Source of the DNA: Halapricum salinum
Lineage (GTDB): Archaea > Halobacteriota > Halobacteria > Halobacteriales > Haloarculaceae
Direction: 5' to 3'
Length of the DNA stretch: 64,000 nucleotides
NCBI RefSeq assembly: GCF_004799665.1
Contig: NZ_CP031310.1
Span: forward strand, 1,914,887 to 1,978,886
In this document: positions 9,578 to 18,445 of the stretch, one piece after another
Layout of the letters: the number at the start of each line of letters is the position of its first letter
Position numbering within the stretch: position 1 is the stretch's first letter
The notes under the pieces: model-generated
What the model was told of the DNA's origin: nothing
Database searches by the model: none
What the model saw: only the letters and a program-made list of their open reading frames with translations
Made by a program: the position numbers and the translations under genes

Positions 9578-9600
9578 ATCGATGGGTTGTTCCGAAGACG

Positions 9601-9612
9601 TTTTTATTTTTC
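9601..9612 (-). promoter_or_regulatory. TATA box of the small lipoprotein gene
   Basis: The minus strand reads AAAAATAAAAA, 24-35 bases before the ATG at 9577. This is the most A/T-rich run in the neighbourhood and is at the standard distance for a leaderless archaeal transcript. Confidence 0.55.
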
Positions 9613-9695
9613 TCCCACGAATCCCCGATAGAAGCAGGATATGACGGGGCCCCCTTCTCGATACCCTTTTTGAGGAGCCGTCCTACCGTCCAGCC

Positions 9696-10409
9696 ATGAG
9701 TGGGTCATCGAATAGTGAAGCGGCCGTCACACTCGAAGACGTCCGCAAGACGTACCAGGTGGGTGAGCCGGTCCACGCCCTGGACGGCGTCTCCCTGGAG
9801 ATTCCCCGCGGCTCCTACACGGCGGTGATGGGCCCGAGCGGCTCGGGCAAATCGACGCTGATGAACCTCATCGGGTGTCTGGACACCCCTACGGAGGGGT
9901 CGGTCGTCGTGAACGACCAGGACGTGACGACGATCGGGGATCGAAAACGGACGAAGATACGCGGCGAGGAAATCGGCTTCGTCTTCCAGACGTTCAACCT
10001 CATGCCGCGGCTGAACGCCCGCGAGAACGTCGCCCTTCCGATGGTGTTTCGCGGTGTCGACCGAACTGAGCGCCGCGAGCACGCAGCGGACGTCCTCGAC
10101 TCCGTCGGACTGGGCGACCGACTGGGTCACCTACCGAACGAACTCTCGGGCGGGCAGCGCCAGCGGGTCGCCATCGCTCGCGCGCTGGTGAACGACCCCG
10201 CCATCCTGCTGGCCGACGAGCCGACCGGCAACCTCGACACCGAGACGGGCGCGCAGATCATGGGGCTGTTCGAGGATCTCTACAACCGCGGGAACACGAT
10301 CCTGATGGTGACCCACGAGCGCGACATCGCCGAACACGCCGAGCGGATCATCCACCTGCTCGACGGTGAGATCGAGGAGATCGAGGAGCTGTCGGGGGTG
10401 GGCGTATGA
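9696..10409 (+). CDS. ABC transporter ATP-binding protein, MacB/LolD type
   Basis: A 237-residue ATPase. Walker A is GPSGSGKST (about residue 47), the signature is [15 protein letters not shown], Walker B is [12 protein letters not shown], and the switch His lies in MVTHERDIA. The TGNLDTETG extension after Walker B is typical of the MacB/LolD/FtsE group, which energises mechanotransmission rather than substrate import. Its stop codon overlaps the start of the permease gene by four bases (ATGA), so the two are translationally coupled. The partner is a single FtsX-fold permease. The likely role is lipoprotein, peptide or antimicrobial-compound extrusion; the substrate cannot be told from sequence. 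Confidence 0.95.
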   Translation: MSGSSNSEAAVTLEDVRKTYQVGEPVHALDGVSLEIPRGSYTAVMGPSGSGKSTLMNLIGCLDTPTEGSVVVNDQDVTTIGDRKRTKIRGEEIGFVFQTFNLMPRLNARENVALPMVFRGVDRTERREHAADVLDSVGLGDRLGHLPNELSGGQRQRVAIARALVNDPAILLADEPTGNLDTETGAQIMGLFEDLYNRGNTILMVTHERDIAEHAERIIHLLDGEIEEIEELSGVGV

Positions 10410-11656
10410 ACCCCATCGAGAGCCTGCGGATCGCCTGGCGCTCGATCAAGGGCCACAAACTCCGGTCGACGCTGACGACCCTCGGGGTGATCATCGGCAT
10501 CGCCGCGGTGATCACGTTCGTCACGCTCGGGGCGGGCCTGCAGGAGGGGATCATCGGCGACATCAGCCCGGACGACCAGCGCAACGTCTACGTCTGGTCT
10601 GCCCCACCGGAAAACGCCAATCAGGGGCCGCTATCGGGCGCTCAGCCGGTGTTCACACAGCAGGACGCGGCGGCAATCTCGAATCTCTCGGGCGTCGAGG
10701 ACGCCTACGTCTACTCGCCAGTTCCGGCTCAGGGGGTGACATACGCGGGACAGACCTTGCCCAGACAGGACGGGATCATCGCGACTGGACCGGGGTATCT
10801 CGACGAGAGCGATCTCCGGGACGGGAGACAGTTCCAGAGAGGCGCCCGTGAGGTCGTCGTCAATCCCGCGATGGCGAGCCTGTTCGACTCGAACGTCACT
10901 CTCGGCTCGAACCTGACCATCACCGTCGTCGGCGGCCAGCAGGTGACCGCGACCGTCGTCGGCATCACCACTGACTCGGAGAGTTACAGTCCCTTCGAAG
11001 GCTTCGGGGCGTCACCCCGGCTCTATCTCCCGGCCGATCCCTACTACGAGCGCATCGCTCAGGGAGCGACCGAGCGCGCCCGGTACATCTCGCTGGTCGC
11101 CGAAGCCCCGACGAAGAACGCTGACGACATCGAGCGGGTCAAGAGCGTCACGAACGAGTACCTGAGCAGTGACCGCTCGGACGCGAGCGGGCCGGCCGAA
11201 CAGGGCGGACTCACGTTCTTCCTCAAGACCAGTACCGAACTCCTGGGTCAACTGGAAAGCGTGCTCAGCCTCCTGCAGAACTTCATCGTCGGGATCGCGG
11301 CAATCTCGCTGCTCGTCGGTGCGATCGGCATCGCCAACATCATGCTCGTCTCCGTGACCGAACGCACTCGCGAGATCGGGATCATGAAAGCCGTCGGCGC
11401 CCAGCGCCGCGACGTCCTCGGGCTGTTCATCGTCGAGGCGGTCATCCTCGGATTATTGGGGGCGATCCTCGGGACGCTGCTCGGGTTAGGCGCGGGCTAC
11501 GCTGGCGCGCAGTTCATCGGCATCCCCTGGGTGTTCCCCTCGACGTACGCCGCGATCGCGATCGTCGTCGGTATTCTCGTGGGCGTGCTCGCCGGACTGT
11601 ATCCGGCCTGGAATGCCTCGCGAACGGACCCGATCGACGCGCTGCGCTACGAGTAA
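10406..11656 (+). CDS. ABC transporter permease, MacB/FtsX type
   Basis: A 416-residue protein. The N-terminal span ([24 protein letters not shown], about residues 19-42) is followed by a large extracytoplasmic MacB periplasmic-core-like domain of about 230 residues. The C-terminal FtsX domain has three spans, including [20 protein letters not shown], the sequence [19 protein letters not shown] (coupling helix) and [21 protein letters not shown] at the end. The architecture is that of MacB without a fused ATPase, the ATPase being the overlapping gene before it. Dimerisation is expected. Followed by a short T-rich stretch (CTCCTTTTT at 11665-11674) that could end the operon transcript. Confidence 0.95.
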   Translation: MNPIESLRIAWRSIKGHKLRSTLTTLGVIIGIAAVITFVTLGAGLQEGIIGDISPDDQRNVYVWSAPPENANQGPLSGAQPVFTQQDAAAISNLSGVEDAYVYSPVPAQGVTYAGQTLPRQDGIIATGPGYLDESDLRDGRQFQRGAREVVVNPAMASLFDSNVTLGSNLTITVVGGQQVTATVVGITTDSESYSPFEGFGASPRLYLPADPYYERIAQGATERARYISLVAEAPTKNADDIERVKSVTNEYLSSDRSDASGPAEQGGLTFFLKTSTELLGQLESVLSLLQNFIVGIAAISLLVGAIGIANIMLVSVTERTREIGIMKAVGAQRRDVLGLFIVEAVILGLLGAILGTLLGLGAGYAGAQFIGIPWVFPSTYAAIAIVVGILVGVLAGLYPAWNASRTDPIDALRYE

Positions 11657-11698
11657 GCGACCGCCTCCTTTTTGGCGCTGCCCCGCGCCGCTTCGCGT

Positions 11699-13009
11699 AT
11701 GTTCGGAACCAGCGGTATCCGCGGGCCGGTCGGCGAGGACGTGACAGCCGACCTCGCGCTCCGGGTCGGCCGCGCTCTCGGCGTCGAGACCGACCGAGTC
11801 GTCATCGGCCGGGACCCCCGCGAGAGCGGACACCACCTCCGGGACGCCCTCTCGGCCGCCCTGCGAGAGTCAGGAACGGACGTGATCGACCTGGGGATGG
11901 CCGCGACGCCGACGGTCGCCCGCGCTGTCGCCTGGAAGGACGCCGACGCCGGCGTCTCGGTCACGGCGAGTCACAACCCTGCGCCCGACAACGGGATCAA
12001 GCTCTGGCAACCGTCCGGGCAGGCCTTCGACGACCCCATGCAAGACCGCCTGGTCGAGCGTATCGAATCGGGCGAGACCGACCTGCAGCCGTGGGATCGA
12101 CTCGGAACCGAGACGACTGTCGACGCGCGAACGCGCCACGTCGAGGCCCTCGCCGCGGCGGTCGAGATCGAGGACCCGCCCGAAGTCGTCGTCGACCTCG
12201 GCAACGGCGCGGGCGGCGTCAGCGTCGACGCTTTCCAAACACTGGGCTGCGCAGTCGAGACGCTGAACGCCCAGCCCGACGGGTCGTTCCCGGGACGGCC
12301 GAGCGAACCCACGGCCGAGAACTGTGAGTCGCTGTCGGAACTCGTCGGTGCTGGCGACGCCGAGTTGGGGATCGCTCACGACGGCGACGCCGACCGGATG
12401 CGTGCGGCCACGGGCGAAGGCGAGTTCATCTCGGGGGACGTTCTGCTGGCGATCCTCGCGCGGGACGCCGCAGAACCGGGCCAGCGGATCGCCGCGCCCG
12501 TCGACACGAGCCTCGCGGTCGACGACTATCTCGCCGAGATCGACGTCGAGGTGACGCGAACGCGGGTGGGCGACGTCTACGTCGCCGAGCGAGTGACCGA
12601 TCCCGACGTGGCCTTCGGGGGCGAACCCTCGGGCGCGTGGATCTGGCCCGACGCGACGCTGTGTCCCGACGGCCCGCTCGCCGCGGTAAAACTCGCCGCG
12701 CTGGCGGGCGAGCGCTCGCTCGCCGATCGCGTGGCCGACGTCGAGACCTATCCGATCCAGCGCGACAGCATCGAGGTCGCGGACAAAGCGGCCGTCATGG
12801 AGCGGATCACCGACGCCGTGACCGACGAGTACGACGACGTGACGACGCTCGATGGAGTCCGAGTCGGTCTCGAAGACGGCTGGTTCCTGCTGCGGGCCAG
12901 CGGGACACAGCCGCTGGTGCGCGTGACCGCAGAAGCGCGCGACGCCGATCGCGCCGAGACACTATTCGAGACTGCGCGGTCGATCGTCGATCGGGTACGC
13001 CGAAGGTAA
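11699..13009 (+). CDS. glmM: Phosphohexomutase, GlmM-like
   Basis: A 436-residue alpha-D-phosphohexomutase. MFGTSGIRGPVGEDVT begins at 11699; the nine upstream codons are not needed. The four family landmarks are present: substrate loop FGTSGIRG, catalytic serine loop VTASHNPAPDNGIKLW (Ser91), metal-binding DGDADRM, and the sugar-binding GGEPSGAWIWPD, with the C-terminal phosphate loop RASGTQPLVRV. Archaeal enzymes of this shape act as phosphoglucosamine mutase and sometimes as phosphomannomutase; EPSGAW favours GlmM-type substrate choice but does not prove it. It would feed UDP-N-acetylglucosamine synthesis for glycoprotein and glycolipid production. It stands alone downstream of the ABC pair. 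Confidence 0.85.
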   Translation: MFGTSGIRGPVGEDVTADLALRVGRALGVETDRVVIGRDPRESGHHLRDALSAALRESGTDVIDLGMAATPTVARAVAWKDADAGVSVTASHNPAPDNGIKLWQPSGQAFDDPMQDRLVERIESGETDLQPWDRLGTETTVDARTRHVEALAAAVEIEDPPEVVVDLGNGAGGVSVDAFQTLGCAVETLNAQPDGSFPGRPSEPTAENCESLSELVGAGDAELGIAHDGDADRMRAATGEGEFISGDVLLAILARDAAEPGQRIAAPVDTSLAVDDYLAEIDVEVTRTRVGDVYVAERVTDPDVAFGGEPSGAWIWPDATLCPDGPLAAVKLAALAGERSLADRVADVETYPIQRDSIEVADKAAVMERITDAVTDEYDDVTTLDGVRVGLEDGWFLLRASGTQPLVRVTAEARDADRAETLFETARSIVDRVRRR

Positions 13010-13043
13010 GAAGGGGAAACCGCTGGTCAGTGGTCTTGTACGC

Positions 13044-13202
13044 CTATCCGCGTCGGGTCGACCGGGCCTCGCGGACGTCTGCACCGTCACGGATCTTGTC
13101 TTCACACTGCGGACACACTCGGGGGTTTTCGAGCCCATTCGGTGTAAAAACACGCGCGTAGGCTGCCGTTACAAATGAGCCACAGTTCTGGCATTCCGGC
13201 AT
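13044..13202 (-). CDS. Small zinc-finger protein, DUF7563-like
   Basis: A 52-residue protein starting MPECQNCGSFVTAAYARVF at 13202. The two CxxC pairs (CQNC at residues 4-7 and CPQC near residue 32) form one treble-clef-like zinc site, and the tail is basic and acidic without hydrophobic runs. I recognise this as the haloarchaeal small zinc-finger family annotated as DUF7563, which is widespread and often single-copy; its function is not known. The upstream codons of the longer open frame are unlike the family. The promoter appears to be the GGTTAAGG element on the minus strand about 30 bases before the start. Confidence 0.75.
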   Translation of the reverse strand: MPECQNCGSFVTAAYARVFTPNGLENPRVCPQCEDKIRDGADVREARSTRRG

Positions 13203-13257
13203 ACACCCGTCTGTTAGTCTGACGCACCTTAACCATTGGTGGTTTGGTACAACCACT

Positions 13258-13378
13258 CATGCGTTGCTGGCGCGGGCCGATTCTCGTCCGTGCGTGACTG
13301 CGTCTCTCGGTCACGCGACGACCCGTCTGGCCCGGATACTGCTGCTGTATCCGGTCGCTTTCCGGCGTATCCACTGGT
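13258..13378. other. Hairpin-rich intergenic segment, possible small RNA
   Basis: The 195-base gap between the zinc-finger gene and the KaiC-like gene holds two strong hairpins. GCGTGAC at 13292-13298 pairs with GTCACGC at 13310-13316, and CCGGATAC at 13332-13339 pairs with GTATCCGG at 13347-13354 (8 bp, 7-base loop). A competing outer pair CGGGCC (13273-13278) with GGCCCG (13329-13334) would enclose the first hairpin. I see no terminator run of T and no known RNA signature such as C/D boxes or a kink-turn with ACA, so strand and function remain open. Confidence 0.35.
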
Positions 13379-13397
13379 ATGTGGTTTCTGACAGGAA

Positions 13398-13982
13398 CTA
13401 GTCGTCGAAGGAGGCGTAGACCGTGCCGTCCTCGGCGAGGTCGATCACGCCGTCGAACAGGTCGCGGTAGCCGTCGACGACGGCCTCGTCGTGGACGCCC
13501 TCGGCCAGGTGGAAGAGACCGACGGCGTCGTGGTCGACGAGCAGTTCGAGCAGCGCTTCGACGGCTTCACGGGCGCGGTCCTCGTCGGCGTAGTAGGCCA
13601 TCTCGGTGACCGAATCGATCGAGACCCGGAGCTTGCCGTCGTGTTCGGCGAGGAAGCGCTCGGTCTGTTCGACGATCTCGTCGAGATTATCGGGTGCGGA
13701 GACGTACCGGACGTTGTCGGACTGGCGGCGCGTGTAGCCGCGCTCGACCGACAGCGTGTCGAGGATCGTCGCTTTCGACTCGTCGACGGCGTAGTGTTCG
13801 AGCTTCTGCTCGACCTCGCGGGCCGTCGTCCGCGTCGAGATGATCAGCATGCGATCGGTGTCGGTGCTCAGAAAGTCCGTGTCGATTCGGTCGGTCTCGC
13901 CGGTGCTCGGGTGGACCAGAAGAATACCGGTGCCGCTCGGGATCGTCTCGGGCGCGCCCTCGATCGCCAGCGTGTACTCCAT
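13398..13982 (-). CDS. KaiC/RadA-fold protein without a Walker A motif
   Basis: A 194-residue protein resembling the haloarchaeal RecA-superfamily proteins annotated as DUF7090 or DUF7504. After a short beta strand (MEYTLAIEG) the place of the P-loop reads SGTGILLVHPSTGETDRID, which lacks GxxxxGK[ST], so nucleotide hydrolysis is unlikely in the usual way. Later elements of the fold are visible: RMLIISTRTTAREVEQKL, the strand RVSIDSVTEMAYY in the Walker B position, and LFHLAEGVHDEAVVDG. Relatives are thought to act in signalling or gene regulation. It is monocistronic, divergent from the small protein gene at 14094. Confidence 0.7.
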   Translation of the reverse strand: MEYTLAIEGAPETIPSGTGILLVHPSTGETDRIDTDFLSTDTDRMLIISTRTTAREVEQKLEHYAVDESKATILDTLSVERGYTRRQSDNVRYVSAPDNLDEIVEQTERFLAEHDGKLRVSIDSVTEMAYYADEDRAREAVEALLELLVDHDAVGLFHLAEGVHDEAVVDGYRDLFDGVIDLAEDGTVYASFDD

Positions 13983-14093
13983 GCGTGGCTGGGAAAGCGG
14001 TGCAGACGCTCTTAAGCCTGCTGGGTTCGGACCCTCTAGTAATATAATGATTAATATGGTGGAATACTTGTGTGTGGGCTCGCCAGGTCACGT

Positions 14094-14411
14094 ATGGCAC
14101 TTCCGATCACCGATCGCGAACTGGGCGTGTACTTCGGCGACTTCGGAGAGACCCTCTCAGAGCAGGAGTATCCGATGACGGCACGGCGATTGCGCGAGAA
14201 GTTCGCCGATCAGGAACTGGAGATATCTGGTGAGTCGGTCAGTTTCGCGTCGTTGCTCGCGCCAATCGAGGAGACCTTCGAGTCGAGCGAGCAGTTGTTG
14301 GCGACGATATTGATGATGGTCGGGATGGACGCGGTCGGTCGCAAGCGCTACACTGACCGCGGCGGCTCGGCAGCGATCGATCAGGAGGTCGGCCCGCAGA
14401 CGTCACTGTGA
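14094..14411 (+). CDS. Small haloarchaeal protein, DUF5789-like
   Basis: A 105-residue acidic soluble protein; MALPITDRELGVYF at 14094 is preferred over a GTG start eight codons earlier. Features are YFGDFGETLSEQEYPMTAR, then a helix (LREKFADQELEI) and a C-terminal part with EQLLATILMMVG. This resembles haloarchaeal small proteins grouped as DUF5789/DUF2795-like, which have an HTH-sized fold, but the match is weak. It is convergent with the large regulator gene that ends at 14448. No signal peptide or metal-binding residues are visible. Confidence 0.6.
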   Translation: MALPITDRELGVYFGDFGETLSEQEYPMTARRLREKFADQELEISGESVSFASLLAPIEETFESSEQLLATILMMVGMDAVGRKRYTDRGGSAAIDQEVGPQTSL

Positions 14412-14447
14412 GGCGTCCGTTCTTCGTCAGTGAATCGTCCACCTGAA

Positions 14448-15407
14448 TCAGGCGGGCTCGCCGCCGCGCTCGCGGATCAGGTCCCGGAGCTCGTCGGCGT
14501 CTTCGATCTCCTCTAGCTCGGCTTCCTCGATCAGTGCCGTCTCGTCGACGGACTCGCGGGTCGCGCGCTCGACGACGTAGACCGACGTGGTCTCGGTCAC
14601 TTTCCCGACCGAGGACATGATCCGGGCGCGTTTCTCGGCGGTCTTGGTGAATTCGGAGTGGCCGGTCAGCATCTGCCGACGGCGGTCGGCGTTCTCGCTC
14701 ACGGTTTTGAACGGTGCGCGCTCGGTCGGGTGGACGTCGAAGCCCACCCGGGTGAGCACTGTCACGATCGGCTCGTCTTCGGGGTCGACCGCTGGATCGT
14801 CGGGCGTCGGCTCGCCGTCTCTGACTTCGTCGGCTCCGTCGATGACGTCGACGGGCGAGGTCAGCGGCGCTTCGAACAGCTCTTCTAACTTCGCCGCCAC
14901 CTCGACGGAGGCGTCCATGCCGTCCTCGTACTTCGAGACCGTTCGGCGAGAGACGCCCAGTTCGCTGGCGAGTTTGCCGAGACTCCACTCGCGGTCCTCG
15001 CGGGCGTCGGCGAGGATCTCGCTGTCGATGTTGACGTACAGCCCGCCGGGCGCGGCGTAGATCAGCGGCGGTACCTCCTCGACGAACAGGTCCATCGCGG
15101 TGTCCGGCGAGAGGACGGGCACGCCGTGACGGAAGTACACCACCCCGGGCTTGAGGTCCTCGTCCCGCGTTCTGAGGCCGATGACCATCGGCGTCGCCCG
15201 CAGATACTCGCCCAGTCGGCGCATCTCCGCGCCGGTCTGACCGTCGAAGGCGTCGATGTTCCCCAGAATCTTCACTAGAACCGTGTCCCGTCCGCGGCGG
15301 GCTGCCACGTCGAAACTCTTCGGGCGAATCGCACACCGCTCGCTGACGAGAAAGCCAGCGTCCTCTAGCATCGCGGTGACGTTCTCGACCAGTGCGGATC
15401 GGGACAT
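14448..15407 (-). CDS. HTH transcriptional regulator, UPF0247/MTH967-type
   Basis: A 319-residue archaeal regulator. The N-terminal domain (residues 1-125) looks like a restriction-endonuclease-fold sensor ([19 protein letters not shown]). A Cro/C1-type HTH follows at about residues 130-185: [22 protein letters not shown], with recognition helix [11 protein letters not shown]-terminal domain begins at about residue 210 ([20 protein letters not shown]). This three-part order is that of the conserved archaeal family called putative HTH-type transcriptional regulatory protein. It starts 177 bases from the divergent tiaS gene. Target genes are unknown. Confidence 0.88.
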   Translation of the reverse strand: MSRSALVENVTAMLEDAGFLVSERCAIRPKSFDVAARRGRDTVLVKILGNIDAFDGQTGAEMRRLGEYLRATPMVIGLRTRDEDLKPGVVYFRHGVPVLSPDTAMDLFVEEVPPLIYAAPGGLYVNIDSEILADAREDREWSLGKLASELGVSRRTVSKYEDGMDASVEVAAKLEELFEAPLTSPVDVIDGADEVRDGEPTPDDPAVDPEDEPIVTVLTRVGFDVHPTERAPFKTVSENADRRRQMLTGHSEFTKTAEKRARIMSSVGKVTETTSVYVVERATRESVDETALIEEAELEEIEDADELRDLIRERGGEPA

Positions 15408-15583
15408 CGCTAGTTCACTGTCATGGTAAGTACCTCATCGCATAAATGGTTTGCGGCGGCCGCACACGCCTCGTATTGCGGTTTCTCCACGATCGACCCC
15501 GTAAATTGATATAGAAGTACCGGTGCAGGTGGTGACAGTCGGTTTCGTAACGCGTTACTCCGCGCCGCTACGAGGGGGGTATA

Positions 15584-16849
15584 GTGACACTCGTCGGCCT
15601 CGACGACACCGACTCCCGCGAGCTGGGGATGTGCACGACCTACGTCGCCGCGCGCCTCGCCGAGCGACTGGAGTCGGCCGGCCACGCCGTCGAGCGGACG
15701 CTACTCGTGCGGTTGAACCCCGCTGTCGAACACAAGACCCGGGGTAACGCCGCGCTGGCGATCCACACCGACGCCGATCCCGGATCGGCGCTCGGACTCG
15801 CTCGCGACCTTCTCGATCTCGCCGAGGTCGACGATCCGCGAACGAATCCCGGCGTCGTCGTCGCCGACTGCGAGCCTGACGACGCTCCGCAGGCCGTCGC
15901 CGACTTCGCCCGTGCGGCCGTCCGGGACCACCACGAGATTTCGGCGGCCCGCGAACTGGCCGCCGAGTCGGGCTTCGAGACGCTCGCCCGGGGTAACGGC
16001 CGGGGGCTGATCGGCGCACTCGCGGCCGCCGGGGCCTGGCGAGCGTTCGGCGACTGGACCTACGAGCACATCGCCTACCGCGAGCGCGAGCGCTGGGGCA
16101 CTGATCGCGAGATCGGTCTGGACTCGGTGTTCGACGCGGCCGAGGCGGGGTATCCCGAGGCCTGGGACACCGTCGACCGGGTCGAGGGCGAGGCGGTTTG
16201 CGTGCCGCACACGCCGTGTCCGATTCTCTACGGGATTCGGGTCGACGACCCCGACGTCGTGGGTGACGTGGCCGGGGCAATCGCGAGCGAGTCCGTCGCT
16301 CGCGAGCACCTGTTCGTGACCAACCAGGGCACCGACGCACACCTTCGCGACGGGACGGTCGAGAGCGTCGCCGAGGGCCGGGCCTACCGTCTCTCGGGGA
16401 CGGTGCTCGCGGCTCCCGAGACGCGCGAAGGTGGACACGTCTTCTTCGACCTCGGTGACGACGACGCTCGGCTGGAGTGTGCGGCCTTCGAGCCGACCAA
16501 GCGATTCAGGGATCGGGTTCGGGCGTTGCGTGTGGGCGACGAACTCACTGTGTGTGGCGAGGTGAGTGCGGAGACGCTGAAACTGGAGAAGTTCGCCGTC
16601 CGGGACCTCGTAGAGACGGAGCTGGTGACGCCGGACTGTCCCGACTGTGGGCGGTCGATGAAGAGTGCGGGCCGGGACCAGGGCTATCGGTGTCGTGCCT
16701 GCGGGACCAGTGCTGGCGGGAAGGTCGAGCAGCCGATCGAGCGCGATCTGGAGCGTGGCTGGTACGAGGTCCCGCCGTGTGCCCGCCGGCACATCGCTAA
16801 GCCACTGGTGCGTGGGGGGTTCGACGGTGCTACGCACCCGGAGCGGTGA
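15584..16849 (+). CDS. tiaS: tRNA(Ile2) 2-agmatinylcytidine synthetase
   Basis: A 421-residue enzyme using a GTG start at 15584, preceded by GAGGGGGGT, a strong Shine-Dalgarno-like run. MTLVGLDDTDSRELGMCTTY is the diagnostic N-terminus. Later come NPAVEHKTRGNAALAIH, ARGNGRGLIGALAA, the substrate region VPHTPCPILYGIR and FVTNQGTDAHL. An OB-fold and a C-terminal zinc ribbon (CPDCGRSMK and CRACGTS, residues about 350-375) bind the tRNA. It converts C34 of the AUA-reading tRNA(Ile) to agmatidine using ATP and agmatine, so it is essential for isoleucine decoding. Length and motif order are complete. Confidence 0.96.
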   Translation: MTLVGLDDTDSRELGMCTTYVAARLAERLESAGHAVERTLLVRLNPAVEHKTRGNAALAIHTDADPGSALGLARDLLDLAEVDDPRTNPGVVVADCEPDDAPQAVADFARAAVRDHHEISAARELAAESGFETLARGNGRGLIGALAAAGAWRAFGDWTYEHIAYRERERWGTDREIGLDSVFDAAEAGYPEAWDTVDRVEGEAVCVPHTPCPILYGIRVDDPDVVGDVAGAIASESVAREHLFVTNQGTDAHLRDGTVESVAEGRAYRLSGTVLAAPETREGGHVFFDLGDDDARLECAAFEPTKRFRDRVRALRVGDELTVCGEVSAETLKLEKFAVRDLVETELVTPDCPDCGRSMKSAGRDQGYRCRACGTSAGGKVEQPIERDLERGWYEVPPCARRHIAKPLVRGGFDGATHPER

Positions 16850-16861
16850 GACCTCACTGCG

Positions 16862-17080
16862 ATACTGGTGACGCCTCCAGAACGCCGAAAGCCCCGGGCG
16901 CCCCTTTCGATCCCACCCACCGCACAGCCACGGCCAGCCACACCCTCCCAGCCGATTCCCTCGGTCGCTTCGCTCCCGTCAGTCATCCACTCAGAGAGCA
17001 AGCTCTCTCAAGCATTCGCTCGTTGGACTCGCGAAGACCTCGCGCGGCGCTGGCTCAGAATCGACGCTTCGCCAGCGCGC
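16862..17080. other. GC-rich palindromic intergenic block
   Basis: Between tiaS and thrC (convergent genes) lies a 244-base gap. It begins with GAAAGCCCC...CCTTTCGATCCCACC and CCGCACAGCC, which loosely match segments of the nested-palindrome element elsewhere in the window. It then carries an AGAGAGC-AA-GCTCTCT palindrome (17001-17016) and a longer GC pairing between CGCGCGGCGCTGG and CCAGCGCGCGCC (17040-17083). This may be a degraded relative of that element or simply a bidirectional terminator region. Similarity was judged by eye. Confidence 0.4.
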
Positions 17081-17093
17081 GCCGGTTCTCGAA

Positions 17094-18167
17094 TCAGCCT
17101 TTCAGCCCGCTCCCGGTCAGCGCCACCACTACGTCGTCAGTGTCGTCGATCACGCCGCGCTCGCGAAACTGCCGGAGGGCCGCGGTCGCGGTCGCACAGG
17201 TCGGCTCGACGTGAAAGCCGGCCCTGGCGAGCCGGTCGTGCTCGCGCTGGGTGGCGGCTGTCGAGACGGCGACGGCGTCGCCGTCCGTGGCCTCGATGGC
17301 GTCGAGGATCTGTTTCATCCTGACGGGTTCGCTGATCTGGATGCCGTCGGCGGCGTCGTTACGACTCCCGCCTGGATCGCCGCCCAGGGCTTCGACGACG
17401 GGTGCGACGCCGGCGGCCTGGGCACCCAGAAGCGTCGGGATCGAGTCGATCCAGCCGGCCTTCTGGAGCGCCCGGAAGCCGCGATAGGCGCCGAGAAAGA
17501 GCGTCCCGTGGCCCAGCGGCGTCACGAACGCGTCGGGCGCGGTCCAGTCGCGCTGGGCGGCGACTTCCATCGCGGCGGTCGCGGTGCCGGCGAAGAAGGC
17601 GGGGTCCCAGGCGTGGCTGGCGTAGTAAGCATCAGATTTATTGACGGCTTCCACGCAGGCGTCGGTGACGTCCTGCCGTGAGCCCTCGATCTTCCGGAGG
17701 GTCGCGCCGGTTCGTTCGATCGCGTTCAGTTTCCCGGGTTTGGCGTCGGCGGGCACGAATATCTCGGCGTCGATCCCGGCCCGGGCGGCGTACGTCGCGA
17801 TGGCGAGCCCGGCGTTGCCCGAGGAGTCTTCGACGACCCGGTCGACGCCCAGTTCGACCGCCCTGGAGATCGTCGCGGTCGCACCGCGGTCCTTGAAACT
17901 CGCGGTCGGAAAGAGCGATTCGAGCTTGAACTGGACGTCCCACTCGGGAGCGTCGACCAGCGGCGTCCATCCCTCGCCGAAGGAGACGCGACGCTCGACC
18001 GGCAGGAAGTCCGCGAACGCCCACAGCCCGTCGTCACGAGAGCCGATCGCCGGGGTGTCACTGTCGGGTAGCGGCTGTTCGGCGAAGTCCAGCGGATAGC
18101 CGCAGGTGCAGCGCCAGGGACTGTCGGCGGGATACTCGCGGCCACAGTCACGACAGACGAGTGTCAT
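17094..18167 (-). CDS. thrC: Threonine synthase
   Basis: A 357-residue PLP enzyme starting MTLVCRDCGR at 18167. An N-terminal zinc ribbon (CRDCG and CTCGY, residues 5-23) is normal in archaeal ThrC. Landmarks: FGEGWTPLVDAP, the PLP lysine in SFKDRG (Lys92), EDSSGNAGLAIATYAARAG (the phosphate-cofactor-binding Ser/Asn loop), SHAWDPAFFAGTATAAMEVA, and the C-terminal VALTGSGLKG. The last is diagnostic for threonine synthase against threonine dehydratase. It makes threonine from O-phosphohomoserine. No other thr genes are adjacent; a small membrane-protein gene lies 31 bases upstream on the same strand. Confidence 0.93.
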   Translation of the reverse strand: MTLVCRDCGREYPADSPWRCTCGYPLDFAEQPLPDSDTPAIGSRDDGLWAFADFLPVERRVSFGEGWTPLVDAPEWDVQFKLESLFPTASFKDRGATATISRAVELGVDRVVEDSSGNAGLAIATYAARAGIDAEIFVPADAKPGKLNAIERTGATLRKIEGSRQDVTDACVEAVNKSDAYYASHAWDPAFFAGTATAAMEVAAQRDWTAPDAFVTPLGHGTLFLGAYRGFRALQKAGWIDSIPTLLGAQAAGVAPVVEALGGDPGGSRNDAADGIQISEPVRMKQILDAIEATDGDAVAVSTAATQREHDRLARAGFHVEPTCATATAALRQFRERGVIDDTDDVVVALTGSGLKG

Positions 18168-18198
18168 GCGCGAGGCTACAGCGGCCAGGTACACGGAT

Positions 18199-18402
18199 CT
18201 ATCGGCGTGGGGCCGCTTTTCGCGCTCGGAGCGTCCGCACCAGCGTCGCGCTCAGCAGACTCACGACGCCCGCGAGCACCAGGAACAGCATCCGCAGGGC
18301 AGGATTCGGGGGGACCAGCCACGGCTCGGCGATCGTCAGCGCCGCGGCGACTACCAACAGGACGCCGAGTTCCAGCCGATCGAACGGGGTCCCGAGAGCC
18401 AT
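18199..18402 (-). CDS. Small two-span membrane protein
   Basis: A 67-residue protein with ATG at 18402. Two hydrophobic stretches (LGVLLVVAAALTIAEPWLV and MLFLVLAGVVSLLSATLV) are joined by a short PPNPALR turn, and the C-terminus is basic (RTLRARKAAPRR), suggesting cytoplasmic ends. It sits between thrC and an epimerase gene, all on the minus strand with gaps of 31 and 43 bases, so co-transcription is possible. I do not recognise the family; the composition argues for a real gene. Confidence 0.55.
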   Translation of the reverse strand: MALGTPFDRLELGVLLVVAAALTIAEPWLVPPNPALRMLFLVLAGVVSLLSATLVRTLRARKAAPRR

Positions 18403-18445
18403 CGTCGGCTCTCACGGCTACGACGACAAGACCGTTTCGGCCCGC

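Noticed and set aside
14239-15336. A 365-codon minus-strand frame over the regulator at 14448-15407.
   Set aside because: Highly Arg-rich shadow in another frame of the true regulator gene.
17000-17016. The AGAGAGC-AA-GCTCTCT palindrome as a stand-alone operator.
   Set aside because: It sits between two convergent genes, not in a promoter, so an operator role is unlikely; a terminator or element remnant is more reasonable.
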